This document shows, piece by piece, positions 7,748-17,070 of a DNA stretch of 64,000 bases (within the stretch, counting starts at the first letter, position 1; each line of letters starts with the position of its first letter). The notes under the pieces were generated by a model. That model had not been told where the DNA came from. It did not search any database and saw nothing but the letters and a program-made list of their open reading frames with translations. The stretch is from Sinimarinibacterium sp. NLF-5-8. GTDB lineage: Bacteria > Pseudomonadota > Gammaproteobacteria > Nevskiales > Nevskiaceae. The DNA is taken from NCBI RefSeq assembly GCF_010092425.1, contig NZ_CP048030.1:186001-250000 (forward strand), in the 5' to 3' direction. Made by a program: the position numbers and the translations under genes.

Positions 7748-9496
7748 CTACGAAAAAGCGACAGCACGGATGCTCTCTGGCAAGAACCACCTTTCAAGTG
7801 TTGCGATGGCATCTGGCGAAAGCTGCTGTGTGAACAGCAGGGCAAGGCGGCGTTTCGGTCTTGAGCAGGCAACATAGAACAAGTTTCGATTTCGCTCGAA
7901 GGCCGCCTGCTTCCCGGGTGGGATGGCTGCGCTTCCTGCCAGTTCGAGCATCTCTCCAAAGTTGTACTGGTTCCACCCGCGACCGATGACAACAAGAACA
8001 TTCTCGAACTCCGCGCCCTTTACTCCGTGTTTGGTTTCAAAGGGAGAGTGACCATCCAGATAGCTCCGTAGCGTTTTGATTTCTGCGTATCTGACCGCGC
8101 GTAGCTTCTCTATCTCCGCCAGTGCGGCCGGCATCTCTTCGCCGCTTGCTCGATCGAACTCGCGTAGTTCCCGCTCACGCTTCTCGATGGCTTCCGGGAG
8201 TCTTGGCTTCCGCCGGTTGAGCAGGTGGTCGATGACTTCTCCGACCGTGCCATTTTCGCGAATCGCCAGTAGCTGGCTCATCGCATCGTGCCAGGCTGCC
8301 TTATCGGCCTGACTCCGCAATAGCGGCGTGTTACCGCCCAGCGCATCGAACATGGCGCCGAACCTATTCGCGGAGAAGGCATCGCACGCAGGCTCCAACT
8401 GGTCTACGAAGAAGGCAATATACGGATGTTCCTTCTTGGCAAAGGAATCGTTGTAACGAAAGACTGATGGCAAGCTGGCATAGCCCTGCTCACTGGCAAG
8501 AAGCCTATGCGTCAGCATGAGTACCTTTGTACTTTCCGGGGAAAAATCCCATCCCTCTTGTGTCAACGAGGCCTTCACTCCCTCAAGTGTGTCGTGGCCG
8601 ACTTCCGAAGGTAAATCTCCTCCCCAATGGGCACCGGTTTGTCGTCCTCCAGTCCAGGCATTTGTATGAAATACGCTGACCTGTCCAATAGCGTCAGGGT
8701 CTTCGACAAATTGTTGTAGCTCCGGGCGCATCCGGTTGAGGCAGTCAACAATGGCTTTGACTGATCGGAAGTTGGCTTCCTTGCCAATCTCTTTGACTTG
8801 CGGATGCTCAAGTCTTCCGCATCCATTGCCATATATCTTCTGCCAATGGTCGCCGAAGAAGCCGAATAGGGGTGAAGGCGGATTCCCCAAAAACAGCCGC
8901 TGAATCGCCTCGACCCAATCCTTATCGGTATCTTGATATTCATCCACAAGAATGATTGGAAACCGATCTGTCACTATATGCCTAAATTTGGCATGCTCCA
9001 TCAATGAAACAGTGAGGGGCAACACATCATCGTGATGGAGAGACACGCGATCTTCACGAATGGAGCGGTGCCCAAAGTTGTACTCGATTACACGGTTACC
9101 CAGGCCGCCTCCAGCTTCCGCAATTCTCTCTTGCCATGCCGGCATCGCCTCAACCAAACCACGGAGTTGTTTCTGGAAGCCACTGATCAATGACCAACAG
9201 AAGGCATGATTGGTGTCGCAGTACACCATTGGGCTTCTGTCAGTACGGGCGGCAATTTCATCGCGGGCCACATTGGTAAATGTAATGCACGCAATCTGCT
9301 TGTTTTTCCTTGGAAATGTGCTTTTGTGGCGCTCGATCAAATAGTGGAGCGCTTTGATGAGGGAGTAGGTCTTCCCAGCGCCTGCTCCAGCTTCTAGCCG
9401 GAAGTGCTCTCCGGCATCCAGGCTGCGAAACATGGCATCAAGAGCGCGCTGGCTGGCAACCTCGGCCGGTGACTGCGGATCAGGCATCAGCGGCAT
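7748..9496 (-). CDS. gajB: GajB-like UvrD-family helicase (Gabija defence)
   Basis: A 582-residue superfamily 1A helicase. Visible motifs: Walker A GAGAGKT at residues 37-43, motif Ia ITFTNVARDEI, Walker B VDEYQDTD near residue 205, motif III FFGDHWQKIYG, motif IV NFRS, motif V with TKHGVKGAEFENV and motif VI FYVACSRPKRR near residue 545. It overlaps the upstream OLD-family nuclease gene by 17 bases. An OLD/TOPRIM nuclease directly followed by a UvrD-like helicase is the defining layout of Gabija anti-phage systems. In Gabija, GajB activates GajA cleavage after phage-driven nucleotide depletion; whether that holds here is inferred. The protein is somewhat longer than the first described GajB (about 500 residues). 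Base composition is visibly less GC-rich than the transfer genes on each side. Confidence 0.88.
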   Translation of the reverse strand: MPLMPDPQSPAEVASQRALDAMFRSLDAGEHFRLEAGAGAGKTYSLIKALHYLIERHKSTFPRKNKQIACITFTNVARDEIAARTDRSPMVYCDTNHAFCWSLISGFQKQLRGLVEAMPAWQERIAEAGGGLGNRVIEYNFGHRSIREDRVSLHHDDVLPLTVSLMEHAKFRHIVTDRFPIILVDEYQDTDKDWVEAIQRLFLGNPPSPLFGFFGDHWQKIYGNGCGRLEHPQVKEIGKEANFRSVKAIVDCLNRMRPELQQFVEDPDAIGQVSVFHTNAWTGGRQTGAHWGGDLPSEVGHDTLEGVKASLTQEGWDFSPESTKVLMLTHRLLASEQGYASLPSVFRYNDSFAKKEHPYIAFFVDQLEPACDAFSANRFGAMFDALGGNTPLLRSQADKAAWHDAMSQLLAIRENGTVGEVIDHLLNRRKPRLPEAIEKRERELREFDRASGEEMPAALAEIEKLRAVRYAEIKTLRSYLDGHSPFETKHGVKGAEFENVLVVIGRGWNQYNFGEMLELAGSAAIPPGKQAAFERNRNLFYVACSRPKRRLALLFTQQLSPDAIATLERWFLPESIRAVAFS

Positions 9497-11549
9497 CCTC
9501 CTCGTTGGCGATCATCGCCTCGGCCGCCAGGGCAAGCGCCGGGTCAGGGATGGCTGGCTCGATGCCAGCCGCTAGCCAGCGTATTCCATCGAGAATGTAC
9601 TTGGGGGTCGTCCAGGCTTTTTCTTCTATTGCGTACTTCAGCGCAAACTCGGACTTCTTGATCTTACTGGCTTGGCTTCTGGCTCCCGCTTCAAGCTCTT
9701 CCCGTGTGGCTCCATTCAAGCCGAATAATGCTCGGTTCGCGAGAATGAAAGCATCTTCAAAGGTGCGACCGCATGGCCCGTTCTCTTCCTCCGCGCACTG
9801 ATAGGCGATGCAGTTGCCATGCTTTGCCTTTTCGGATTCATCCTTGGTCAAGAGGCCATTGAGGGTGAATGGATTATCATCGGAGAACCAGGCTTTCAGG
9901 CAGGCGTTGCTGGAGTAGGTTCCCTTGTGGACCTCGCACGCGCTTCCGCCCGGTTTTTCTACCGAATCTAGATCGGTAAGGATTAGGGTTGGCAATTCAA
10001 GAAAGCGCAGGAGCCCGAAGAAAAGATGAGCATATGCTCCGCCGACTTCCATAGTGGTTACGTACTGGCTTGATAGCTTTGGCCGATCTGGCTCTGCGGT
10101 TTCCAGTTTTTCGATGATCGCGGGGAGCAAGAGCCGCTCGCTCAAACCTTCTACTAGGATCGCTTTGTCGGAAAAAAACAGGTCGCAGCGGGTCAACGTC
10201 ATATACTGATGCAGAAACTTCTTGTCCGGTTCGGAAACGCCGTCCAGCCCCTCGCGTAGATCCTTGACCCTCGTTTGCCGAACGCCAGCGGCTGCGCCTT
10301 GTACTTCGCCACTGAGGAAATAGCGGATACTTTCAAATCCGGCCTCGTTGGCTATATGCGATGAGTGCGTGGAAACGACGAACTGGACCGGCCAAGCCGT
10401 CTTACTTTCCGTGCCTTCAACCAGCAGTTGAGCAGTCTTCGCGAGCTGACGTATGAAAACCTCCTGCATCTGAGGGTGCAAATGAGCCTCGGGTTCCTCA
10501 ATGAAGACCAGGTGCACCCCTGGAGAATTTGGTTCGGCCAGAAACGATTTATAGAATCCCGCAAGCTGCAAAAGGATGAAAATGAGGTTTCTGGCTCCAA
10601 GCCCGTTGTAGGACTCCGGCAGAGTCACACCGCTGTAGCCGGCATAGCGCACCTTGGTGAAATTGGAGAGCAGCTTGCGAACATCAAGCAATGTCTCGGT
10701 ATGCAGTTCCTGATTTCCCAATCCTGGGTATCCAAAGTTCTTCAATGCCGGTATCAGATTGTTCAGTTGGCCGCCGAAGCTGCTGTCTATCTGAGATTGA
10801 ATGTCCTGAACGGCCTCTTTCAGCGCTTGGGCAATCTGTTTGTCAGCCTCATCTGCCGAAGATGAAGAAGCTGTGGCAAAGAGGAGTTCAACAGTCTTGG
10901 CGAGTACATCGGACTCGCGGGATGTTATGTCGTCCAGGCCTCTTTGAGCGTTGATGAAGCCGGTTTTGATCAGAGCCTTCAGTGCACTCGGCTGCAACTG
11001 ACGATTGTTCTCCGCATCATTCGGATCTTCCGCCCATACCCTGACGGCAAAGCTGGTTGGAATACGTTCTCGAAGCGAGCGAAAGAAAGCTATCCTCGTT
11101 TCATCGGTCAGGGGGGTATCCGGCTGACCCGAGAAAAATTGGGCGAGCTGTCCATCCTTCAACTCGTAGCGGACTACAGCGAGTACCTCATTACAGTCGG
11201 GGTCGAGGTCGATAACGAATGGACTGAGAGGCCCCAACTGTGGCTGAGCAGGGTCATATTCAAACGTCAAACGCAACTCGATGAACGGAATCAGAGCCCT
11301 GACTACATCGTCATCTTGGCCATTATTATGAGCTTCCAGTGCCGTGCAGAACCTGTCGTAGCAGGCACTGGAGAAATCTTCGAGTTGAAATGCTGCGCTG
11401 CCTTCGGCTAGTAGTCGCCGTATGATCTCGGACAGTGAAGTTTTGCCACTGTTGTTTCGCCCCACGACAACAGTAGTCAAATCCTCCAGAGCAAGCTGCA
11501 CGTCTGCGAGTAACCGGAAGTTCTTGATCTTTGCATGACGCAGCTTCAT
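9480..11549 (-). CDS. gajA: GajA-like OLD-family ATPase/TOPRIM nuclease (Gabija defence)
   Basis: A 689-residue overcoming-lysogenization-defect type protein. Residues 30-38 hold a Walker A motif, GRNNSGKTS; an ABC-type signature-like stretch lies near 315; Walker B with FIEEPEAHLHP is near residue 350; and an H-loop, VVSTHSSH, is near 390. A TOPRIM domain follows, with the invariant Glu in LVEGLSE (about residue 465) and the acidic pair in TDLDS (about 525). The start at 11549 has a GGGGAA ribosome site six bases upstream. With the overlapping UvrD-like gene this gives a complete Gabija layout. GajA is known as a sequence-preferring DNA nickase/endonuclease inhibited by NTPs; here that is by homology. 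About 100 residues longer than the first described GajA. Confidence 0.88.
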   Translation of the reverse strand: MKLRHAKIKNFRLLADVQLALEDLTTVVVGRNNSGKTSLSEIIRRLLAEGSAAFQLEDFSSACYDRFCTALEAHNNGQDDDVVRALIPFIELRLTFEYDPAQPQLGPLSPFVIDLDPDCNEVLAVVRYELKDGQLAQFFSGQPDTPLTDETRIAFFRSLRERIPTSFAVRVWAEDPNDAENNRQLQPSALKALIKTGFINAQRGLDDITSRESDVLAKTVELLFATASSSSADEADKQIAQALKEAVQDIQSQIDSSFGGQLNNLIPALKNFGYPGLGNQELHTETLLDVRKLLSNFTKVRYAGYSGVTLPESYNGLGARNLIFILLQLAGFYKSFLAEPNSPGVHLVFIEEPEAHLHPQMQEVFIRQLAKTAQLLVEGTESKTAWPVQFVVSTHSSHIANEAGFESIRYFLSGEVQGAAAGVRQTRVKDLREGLDGVSEPDKKFLHQYMTLTRCDLFFSDKAILVEGLSERLLLPAIIEKLETAEPDRPKLSSQYVTTMEVGGAYAHLFFGLLRFLELPTLILTDLDSVEKPGGSACEVHKGTYSSNACLKAWFSDDNPFTLNGLLTKDESEKAKHGNCIAYQCAEEENGPCGRTFEDAFILANRALFGLNGATREELEAGARSQASKIKKSEFALKYAIEEKAWTTPKYILDGIRWLAAGIEPAIPDPALALAAEAMIANEEDAADA

Positions 11550-11654
11550 CTGTATTCCCCTAGGCTATTGGCGTGTCGGGTTACGTCAGGCTTCTCTGGC
11601 TCTAGCTGGCAACCCTTTGTTTTAACCCCCAAGTTTAGTAGCTAGTGTACGTAA

Positions 11655-12404
11655 CTACAGGTATTTCTTGAAGCTTCCGGCCGCGATGTCCACGACCACG
11701 CCCAGCAGCACGGCACTCGGCAAGAGAATCAGGATCGGGCTCACGCTGATCGGCAACGCGAGGTAGACCGCCCACGGCAGTACCACCAGGGGCATCAAGG
11801 CCGCCTTGGCGCGGTGATAGACGAAGCCGGATTCGCGCCCCGCGCCGAAGCGGCGGATGTCACGGCGCACCAGGCCGTCCACGAGGCCCGTGAAAGCCGC
11901 CATGAGGAACAGCGGCAGCATCAGGCACAGCACCAGCAGGCGCACGAGGAACACCAGCACCGTGTACGCCGCCGCGATCAGATAGCTTTCCAGGTGGACA
12001 TAGACCTGGCTCAGGTAGTACCGGAAATCCCTGGTCTGACCGTGGCTGCCGGCGCTGGCCTGCGCGGAGGCGTTCTGCACCCACTCCAGCAGCCCGGTCT
12101 TGAGGAAGACCCATTCATACGCCCACTCGACAACCCGATGGGCGGTGCGCCCCGGTTCCTGCACCACCACGCTGCGCGTGAAGTAGGTCGATAGCTGGTC
12201 CAGCTCGTAGGCCACCATGTCCTGCGCGTGGCGCCATCCCTGTTCCGGCCAGAACAGGTGCATGCCGATCCATTCGATCAGGATGCACAGCAACAGCGAC
12301 CCGCACAGCACGCCGAAGAAGCGAAACGGCAAGGTGACAAGGCTGGCGAGAAAACCTCTCTGGCGTACCTGTTGGCGTTGCGCCGCGACGGCCGGATCGC
12401 TCAT
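11655..12404 (-). CDS. ICE membrane protein, TIGR03747-like (PFL_4697 family)
   Basis: A 249-residue integral membrane protein starting at ATG 12404. Four or more hydrophobic segments are visible (about residues 20-45, 130-165, 195-215 and 220-240), separated by a long periplasmic or cytoplasmic loop. Its start overlaps the TraD stop codon (ATGA at 12401-12404). In ICEs of this class the gene always follows the coupling protein and may assist it. It is the last gene of the upstream transfer block before the Gabija-like insertion. Confidence 0.86.
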   Translation of the reverse strand: MSDPAVAAQRQQVRQRGFLASLVTLPFRFFGVLCGSLLLCILIEWIGMHLFWPEQGWRHAQDMVAYELDQLSTYFTRSVVVQEPGRTAHRVVEWAYEWVFLKTGLLEWVQNASAQASAGSHGQTRDFRYYLSQVYVHLESYLIAAAYTVLVFLVRLLVLCLMLPLFLMAAFTGLVDGLVRRDIRRFGAGRESGFVYHRAKAALMPLVVLPWAVYLALPISVSPILILLPSAVLLGVVVDIAAGSFKKYL

Positions 12405-14566
12405 GCCCTTCCATCCTCGGCAGTATCGGCGAAGGCCATTTGCTTGAAGTCGTCGAGCAGGTCTGCCGGCAGCGCCTCGTGCTGCAACGCCGGCAGGCCC
12501 TGGCTTTCCCACCAGTCGCCGGCATCGACGTAGTGCTGGCGCATGTAGTCGGCCAGCTCCTGCAAGTCCTTGGGCATGGCCTCGTCGGCGTCGGGCGCGG
12601 GCAGCGGCATGCGGATCTTCCACAGGTTGCCGCCTTCGAGCAGCGCGAAGGCCTGCCCCTTCGGCAGATTGACCACGTGCGCCGGTTCGATCAGTGGGAC
12701 GCTGGTGGTGGTGATGCGATCCTGCGTGTTGGACGTGAACGCGGTGTGCCCCTGGGGATCGGAGGTATCCGTGGCGCCGCTGACGATTGAGGTGGTGTAC
12801 ACCTCGACCTTGGGCAACTGCTGGGTCAGCAACTCGGCGGTGATCGTCTCCCGCACGCGCAACATGAACAGGTTGTTGAAGTTGCCGATGACCTGACCGG
12901 CCTTGGCGCGGTTGCCGATGCGCGCCTCGATGTCGCTGAGTGTTTGCGTGTACGCCGTGACCTGCATACCGGCGCCGCCGCCCTTGTTCACCATGGGGAT
13001 GAATTCATCGCCCATCAATTCGTTGAACTCGTCGGCATGCACATTGATCGGCACCTTGGCGCCGGTCGAGGCGCCGGGCAGGCCGTCGTCGATGCCGAAC
13101 TTGTAGATGTGCCCGGCGACCGATACCAGGTCGGAGAACATCGAGTTGCCCACGGCCGCCGCGACCTCAGCGTCCGAGAGTGCATCCAGGCCCACGTACA
13201 CCACCGCGCGTTTGCGGATGATCTGCAACCAATCGAAGATCGGTCGCGGATCATCGAGATCGGCATAGTTCGGCGCCAGGAGTTGCGCGATCTTGCCCGT
13301 GGTGAGCTTTTCCAGCAGCGGCAGCAGCGAGGCGACGATCTTGTCGAAGTAGGTGCGGTCGTAGCGCACCGCCGAACGCAGGCCGTCGAGCACCGGGTCG
13401 TAGATGCGCACCTGCGACAGATACTGCTCGATCGCCACCACGCGCTTTTCCCGCCCGATCATGTGACGGGGAATGTTCTTGTCGTTCAGCCTGCCTTCGA
13501 GCTGGACGATGACCTCCCAGGCCTTCGGTTCGGCCTTGGCGAAAAAGTGCTGCGCGTATTCGATGAACAACGCATCGATGTTGACGACGTGGCGCTGGAT
13601 CAGCAGGTAGTCCGGGCGTCGTCCCAATTCCACCAGGGCACGCGCGATGATGTTCACGAAACGCCAGGCGAACTCGCGAAACGCTGCGCTGTTGCCTTCG
13701 CCGGAGAGCTGGCCGGCGATGCGCGTGGCGACCTCCGAAATTCGTCCGAAGCGGCCCACCGCGTTGTAGCGCGCGGAGATGTCCGGCCAGCCGAGATGAA
13801 AGCAATAGAACTCCCCTGCGCGTCCTGCGCGCTGGGCCTCCACGTACATTCTTTTCAACAGGTCCGCGTCGCCCTTGGGGTCAAAGACGATCACGACCTC
13901 GTGTTCGCCATTGACCCTGCGGCGGATGTCCTGGGTGATGAACAACTCCGCGAGTCTCGTCTTGCCGACACGGGTGGTGCCGAGCACCAGCGTGTGGCCG
14001 ACACGCTCGCCCAGCGGCAGCGACACATCGACCTCGTGCGGTTCAATGCCGTGTAACCGTGGCAGGCCGCCGACCGGCGGCAGCGGCCGCGCCGGGTTCA
14101 ACGGGTTGTCCCACGCAGTCACGCGGGCCAGCAGAGGCAGCGGGCGAGGCGCGAACTCCAAACGCTCCTCCAGCCGGCGCACGGATCGGTAGAGCGGTGT
14201 CAGCTCGACGTAGCGGCGAAACTCCGGCCGGTATGTCTGCATCAGCCTGTGGGTGTGGCGCTGATCCCAGCGAAAACCCCGGCCCACGAACAGGCGATGC
14301 TGGCTCACCGGCACGTCGCGACTGGCCATCACGTAGCGCGGCATGCGGCGGATGTTGCGGCGATAGCGCAGGATCGCCCAGGCTTCGTAGAAGCGGATGG
14401 TGCCGAAGGTCAGAAAGGCCAGCGCACCGGCCAGGCCCACCAGCGGGCTCAGTGCCAGCGACCAGGGCGCGGCGAGGCAGAGAACGGCGGCGCCGAGGCA
14501 GACCGCGACGGTGTAAAGCTCGACCGCCGGACGCAGCAGGACTTCCACCGAATGCGGCTGGGCCAT
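12401..14566 (-). CDS. traD: TraD-family type IV coupling protein (SXT/TOL subfamily)
   Basis: A 721-residue coupling protein that delivers the relaxase-DNA complex to the secretion channel. ATG 14566 lies one base after the stop of the PFL_4695-like gene, and I prefer it over an in-frame ATG 54 bases upstream. Two N-terminal membrane segments (about residues 17-33 and 38-55) anchor the protein. Walker A GTTRVGKT is at 196-203 and the motif VIVFDPKGDADLL follows at about 220-232. A later Walker B-like segment carries VHADEFNELMGDEF. Size, topology and motifs fit the family. Confidence 0.93.
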   Translation of the reverse strand: MAQPHSVEVLLRPAVELYTVAVCLGAAVLCLAAPWSLALSPLVGLAGALAFLTFGTIRFYEAWAILRYRRNIRRMPRYVMASRDVPVSQHRLFVGRGFRWDQRHTHRLMQTYRPEFRRYVELTPLYRSVRRLEERLEFAPRPLPLLARVTAWDNPLNPARPLPPVGGLPRLHGIEPHEVDVSLPLGERVGHTLVLGTTRVGKTRLAELFITQDIRRRVNGEHEVVIVFDPKGDADLLKRMYVEAQRAGRAGEFYCFHLGWPDISARYNAVGRFGRISEVATRIAGQLSGEGNSAAFREFAWRFVNIIARALVELGRRPDYLLIQRHVVNIDALFIEYAQHFFAKAEPKAWEVIVQLEGRLNDKNIPRHMIGREKRVVAIEQYLSQVRIYDPVLDGLRSAVRYDRTYFDKIVASLLPLLEKLTTGKIAQLLAPNYADLDDPRPIFDWLQIIRKRAVVYVGLDALSDAEVAAAVGNSMFSDLVSVAGHIYKFGIDDGLPGASTGAKVPINVHADEFNELMGDEFIPMVNKGGGAGMQVTAYTQTLSDIEARIGNRAKAGQVIGNFNNLFMLRVRETITAELLTQQLPKVEVYTTSIVSGATDTSDPQGHTAFTSNTQDRITTTSVPLIEPAHVVNLPKGQAFALLEGGNLWKIRMPLPAPDADEAMPKDLQELADYMRQHYVDAGDWWESQGLPALQHEALPADLLDDFKQMAFADTAEDGRA

Positions 14567-14567
14567 G

Positions 14568-15104
14568 TCACTGCTCGATCCCCGTGGCGGTGATGAGCAC
14601 GGGGTAGTGGCGGATGCCAAGCCGTCGGGCCAGGTCGTCGGCGGAGATCGGGGACAGGATCAGTTCCGGCGTCAGGCGTCGCAGGGCATCCAGCGCGACC
14701 TGGGACTCGACGTTGACCACGAGGCCGACCGCGCCGAGTTCGTGCAAGACTTCCACGCGCTGACGCAGCCAGGCGCGTGAGCGTTCGTCATCACCGACGA
14801 GGAACAGCGGGCGCAACCCCTGCGCCTCGATCACCCGACGCTCCACCGTGCCCGGCGTCAACAGCGTCGAGCGCACTGGCAGCATGTCGGCCTCGCCGTG
14901 ACGTTCCCCCGGCAGCGGCGGCACCTCGATATGCGGTGGCGGTAGTGCCTGGCGAGGGTTTCGGGGCTGGAGGTTCAGCGCCTGGTAGTAGGGCAAGGCG
15001 GACGCGCCGCCCCGATCCTCGACGACAACAAGGGTCTGGTCGGCGGCATGGGCGGTGAGGGCCAGCAGACCCAGCAGCGGCAGTACGCACAGGCGGATGT
15101 TCAT
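14568..15104 (-). CDS. ICE exported protein, PFL_4695/TIGR03765-like
   Basis: A 178-residue protein with a clean signal peptide (MNIRLCVLPLLGLLALTAHA, cleavage near residue 20). The mature part has alternating helices and strands but no catalytic motif that I can name. It lies between the lytic transglycosylase gene and traD, one base from the TraD start, which matches the conserved PFL_4695 slot of these elements. Its function in conjugation is unknown. Confidence 0.84.
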   Translation of the reverse strand: MNIRLCVLPLLGLLALTAHAADQTLVVVEDRGGASALPYYQALNLQPRNPRQALPPPHIEVPPLPGERHGEADMLPVRSTLLTPGTVERRVIEAQGLRPLFLVGDDERSRAWLRQRVEVLHELGAVGLVVNVESQVALDALRRLTPELILSPISADDLARRLGIRHYPVLITATGIEQ

Positions 15105-15685
15105 GGTCGATGACTCCTCGATGCGATGGACGGAACCGGGCTGCCCTGCACACGCGCCAGATGTTTTTGAACGCTGCGGCGGTAGCGGGCTGCCGGTGCG
15201 CCACCGGCGGGGCGGTGATAGCGGCCGATGGCGAGCAGCCAGTCATCGCCGGGCCTGTGGTGTTCGCGCAGGATCGCGGCGGCGACCGCGAGATTCCGGT
15301 ACGGGTCCAGCAGTTCGCAGGGGTGATCGAAACGGTGCGCCTGGTAGCCGAGGTTGATCTGCCCCAGACCAACGTCGATGCGCGTCGCCGGCACCTCCCG
15401 CAGCGCGCGCCGCAGGTTTGCGCAGGCGGCCTCGCGGGTCTGGAACCGCCGTGCCTGGCCGGCGACATTCAAGGTCCAGGGCCACGGAGTTCGCTGCCCG
15501 CGCAGCGCGATGCCGCTTTCCTGCAAGGCCACGGCGTACAACACCGCCGAGGGAATGCCGGCGTCGTGCGCGGCCAGTTGATAGGCCGGCGGCGGAATCT
15601 CCCGCGCCAGGACGGGCGCGGTCCAGACAGCGAGGCAGAGCAGGCACAGGACGCCTGCCCGGCAAAGGCTCACTGACGCAGCCAT
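15101..15685 (-). CDS. ICE lytic transglycosylase (SLT domain)
   Basis: A 194-residue exported muramidase that probably opens peptidoglycan for assembly of the mating channel. ATG 15685 gives a signal peptide ending near LAREIPPP (residues 24-30). The SLT fold is visible: the catalytic Glu in AVALQESGI (about residue 50), the GLGQINLGY motif (about 105-113) and LLAIGRYHRP near 150. The start lies inside the end of the upstream TIGR03759-like gene (16-base overlap), and the stop overlaps the PFL_4695-like start by four bases. Confidence 0.9.
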   Translation of the reverse strand: MAASVSLCRAGVLCLLCLAVWTAPVLAREIPPPAYQLAAHDAGIPSAVLYAVALQESGIALRGQRTPWPWTLNVAGQARRFQTREAACANLRRALREVPATRIDVGLGQINLGYQAHRFDHPCELLDPYRNLAVAAAILREHHRPGDDWLLAIGRYHRPAGGAPAARYRRSVQKHLARVQGSPVPSIASRSHRP

Positions 15686-16401
15686 TGCCCGTTGACCTCG
15701 CGCACGACGGCCGGCAGCTCGCCCGGCACACCGATCGATAGCCACCGGCCGGCGTCGTGATTCAGGGTGATGGTCCGTGCGCGCACCTTGGCCGGCTCGA
15801 TGCCCGCCTTGGCCGCCCATTGCCGGATGCGCGCATCGTCCTGGCGGCTGCCGACCATGTAGAGATCAAAGGCCGTGCCTGCTGTCTGCAATTGCCGCAC
15901 GCGCTGTTCGCAGGGCGGGCAGTCGTCCTTGACGAAGACCGCCAGCCGGCCCAGGGCGCCGGACGTGGCGGGAGTGGCACCGGCATCGGTCAGGACGACG
16001 GGCTGAAGCGTGGGATGGAGCCGCTTCCAGGCATCGTCATAGGCGTGCTGGTACGCCAGCAGCTTCTCGACGCGGCGGGCCTCGGCCTGCACCTGAAGCT
16101 CTGCGTAGCGGCGGCGTTCCTCGTCCGTGCGCGCTTCGATGCCCAGGGCCGTGAAGGGGTCGAGGCCGGGCGAGTACACGCCCAGCGGCCCCTGCATCAA
16201 CTGGCGGTAGCGTGCCCACTCCTCGTTTTGCAGCCCCCAATCCCGTGCCAGGCGTTCGTCGAGATCGGCGTCGATGGCGGTCCGGTCGCGGCTCTGGACG
16301 ATGCGAGAGTCGGCGGCGGGCGCGTTCTGCGCGACGGCGATCGCCGAAGCCATCGACGCCACGGCGAAGGCGAGAACGAAACGAACGAACCACGGCTTCA
16401 C
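15670..16401 (-). CDS. ICE exported protein, TIGR03759/PFL_4693-like, with CxxC
   Basis: A 243-residue protein with a signal peptide (cleavage near AVAQ, residues 22-25), a helical middle part and a C-terminal domain containing VKDDCPPCEQRV, a CxxC motif in a thioredoxin-like setting at about residues 155-166. A periplasmic disulphide role in assembling transfer proteins is plausible. Position upstream of the transglycosylase gene matches the TIGR03759 slot. The redox role is inferred from the motif. Confidence 0.84.
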   Translation of the reverse strand: MKPWFVRFVLAFAVASMASAIAVAQNAPAADSRIVQSRDRTAIDADLDERLARDWGLQNEEWARYRQLMQGPLGVYSPGLDPFTALGIEARTDEERRRYAELQVQAEARRVEKLLAYQHAYDDAWKRLHPTLQPVVLTDAGATPATSGALGRLAVFVKDDCPPCEQRVRQLQTAGTAFDLYMVGSRQDDARIRQWAAKAGIEPAKVRARTITLNHDAGRWLSIGVPGELPAVVREVNGQWLRQ

Positions 16402-16410
16402 GAAGACCTC

Positions 16411-17070
16411 CTACGGCACGCTCAAACGCCGCGCCTGCCCGTTGAACAGAAAGGTCGCGGTCCGCCCTTCGAGGGATTCGAGCCGCCAACCGCTCTCGGT
16501 CTCGCCGAGACGCAGCACGCGGACCGCCGCGAGCGAGCGGGAATCGGTGGGTGCGATGGACAGGAAGCGCTCGCCCGCACGCAGTTCGATGTCCAGCAGC
16601 CGGAATGGCGGTTCGACGGTCGCGGGCCGTGCGGCCTCGGCCGGAGGCGGGCGACGTGCCGGCGCGGCAGCGGGTGGCGGTGGCTGGCGGACTTCCTTCA
16701 AGCGCGCTTCGAGCTGATCGAGGCGGCTTTCCAGGTGTGCGATGTCGGTCGTGGCAGGCGGTTCGGCGTCCGTCTGTTCGAGCCGGGCGAGCCGTTCCTC
16801 CAGCGCCTGGCGAACCGCGTCGAGGCTGGCCTGGGTCAGCGGTTCTGGCTGGTGCCCGGTGCTGTCCGTCAGCAGTTCCAGTTCGGTGAGGCGGCTATCG
16901 AGCAGCGCGACCTCAATGGCCGGCGCGCTGGTGCGCACATCCCCGGCCAGACGGGACAGGGCCACGTGATTGACGACGACGGCCGCGCTGACCAGCAGCA
17001 GCCAGGTTGCTGCGGCGACTTGCAGGAGACGGGTACGGGATGCCGGATGGAAGTCAGGAGGCAGGGTCAT
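16411..17070 (-). CDS. ICE membrane-anchored protein of unknown function
   Basis: A 219-residue protein starting at ATG 17070, inside an ATGA overlap with the PilL-like gene. One N-terminal membrane segment (about residues 17-38) is followed by a predicted coiled coil (about 75-125), a proline/alanine linker (about 128-150) and a compact C-terminal domain. I cannot assign a named family. The layout (anchor, coiled coil, Pro-rich linker, globular domain) suggests a periplasmic spanning component. Conserved position next to pilL argues for a role in the transfer apparatus. Confidence 0.75.
   Translation of the reverse strand: MTLPPDFHPASRTRLLQVAAATWLLLVSAAVVVNHVALSRLAGDVRTSAPAIEVALLDSRLTELELLTDSTGHQPEPLTQASLDAVRQALEERLARLEQTDAEPPATTDIAHLESRLDQLEARLKEVRQPPPPAAAPARRPPPAEAARPATVEPPFRLLDIELRAGERFLSIAPTDSRSLAAVRVLRLGETESGWRLESLEGRTATFLFNGQARRLSVP

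Noticed and set aside
11550-11654. Promoter for the Gabija-like pair
   Set aside because: The AT-richer gap upstream of gajA contains TTGCCA and several weak candidates, but no -10 element at proper spacing, so I do not call one.
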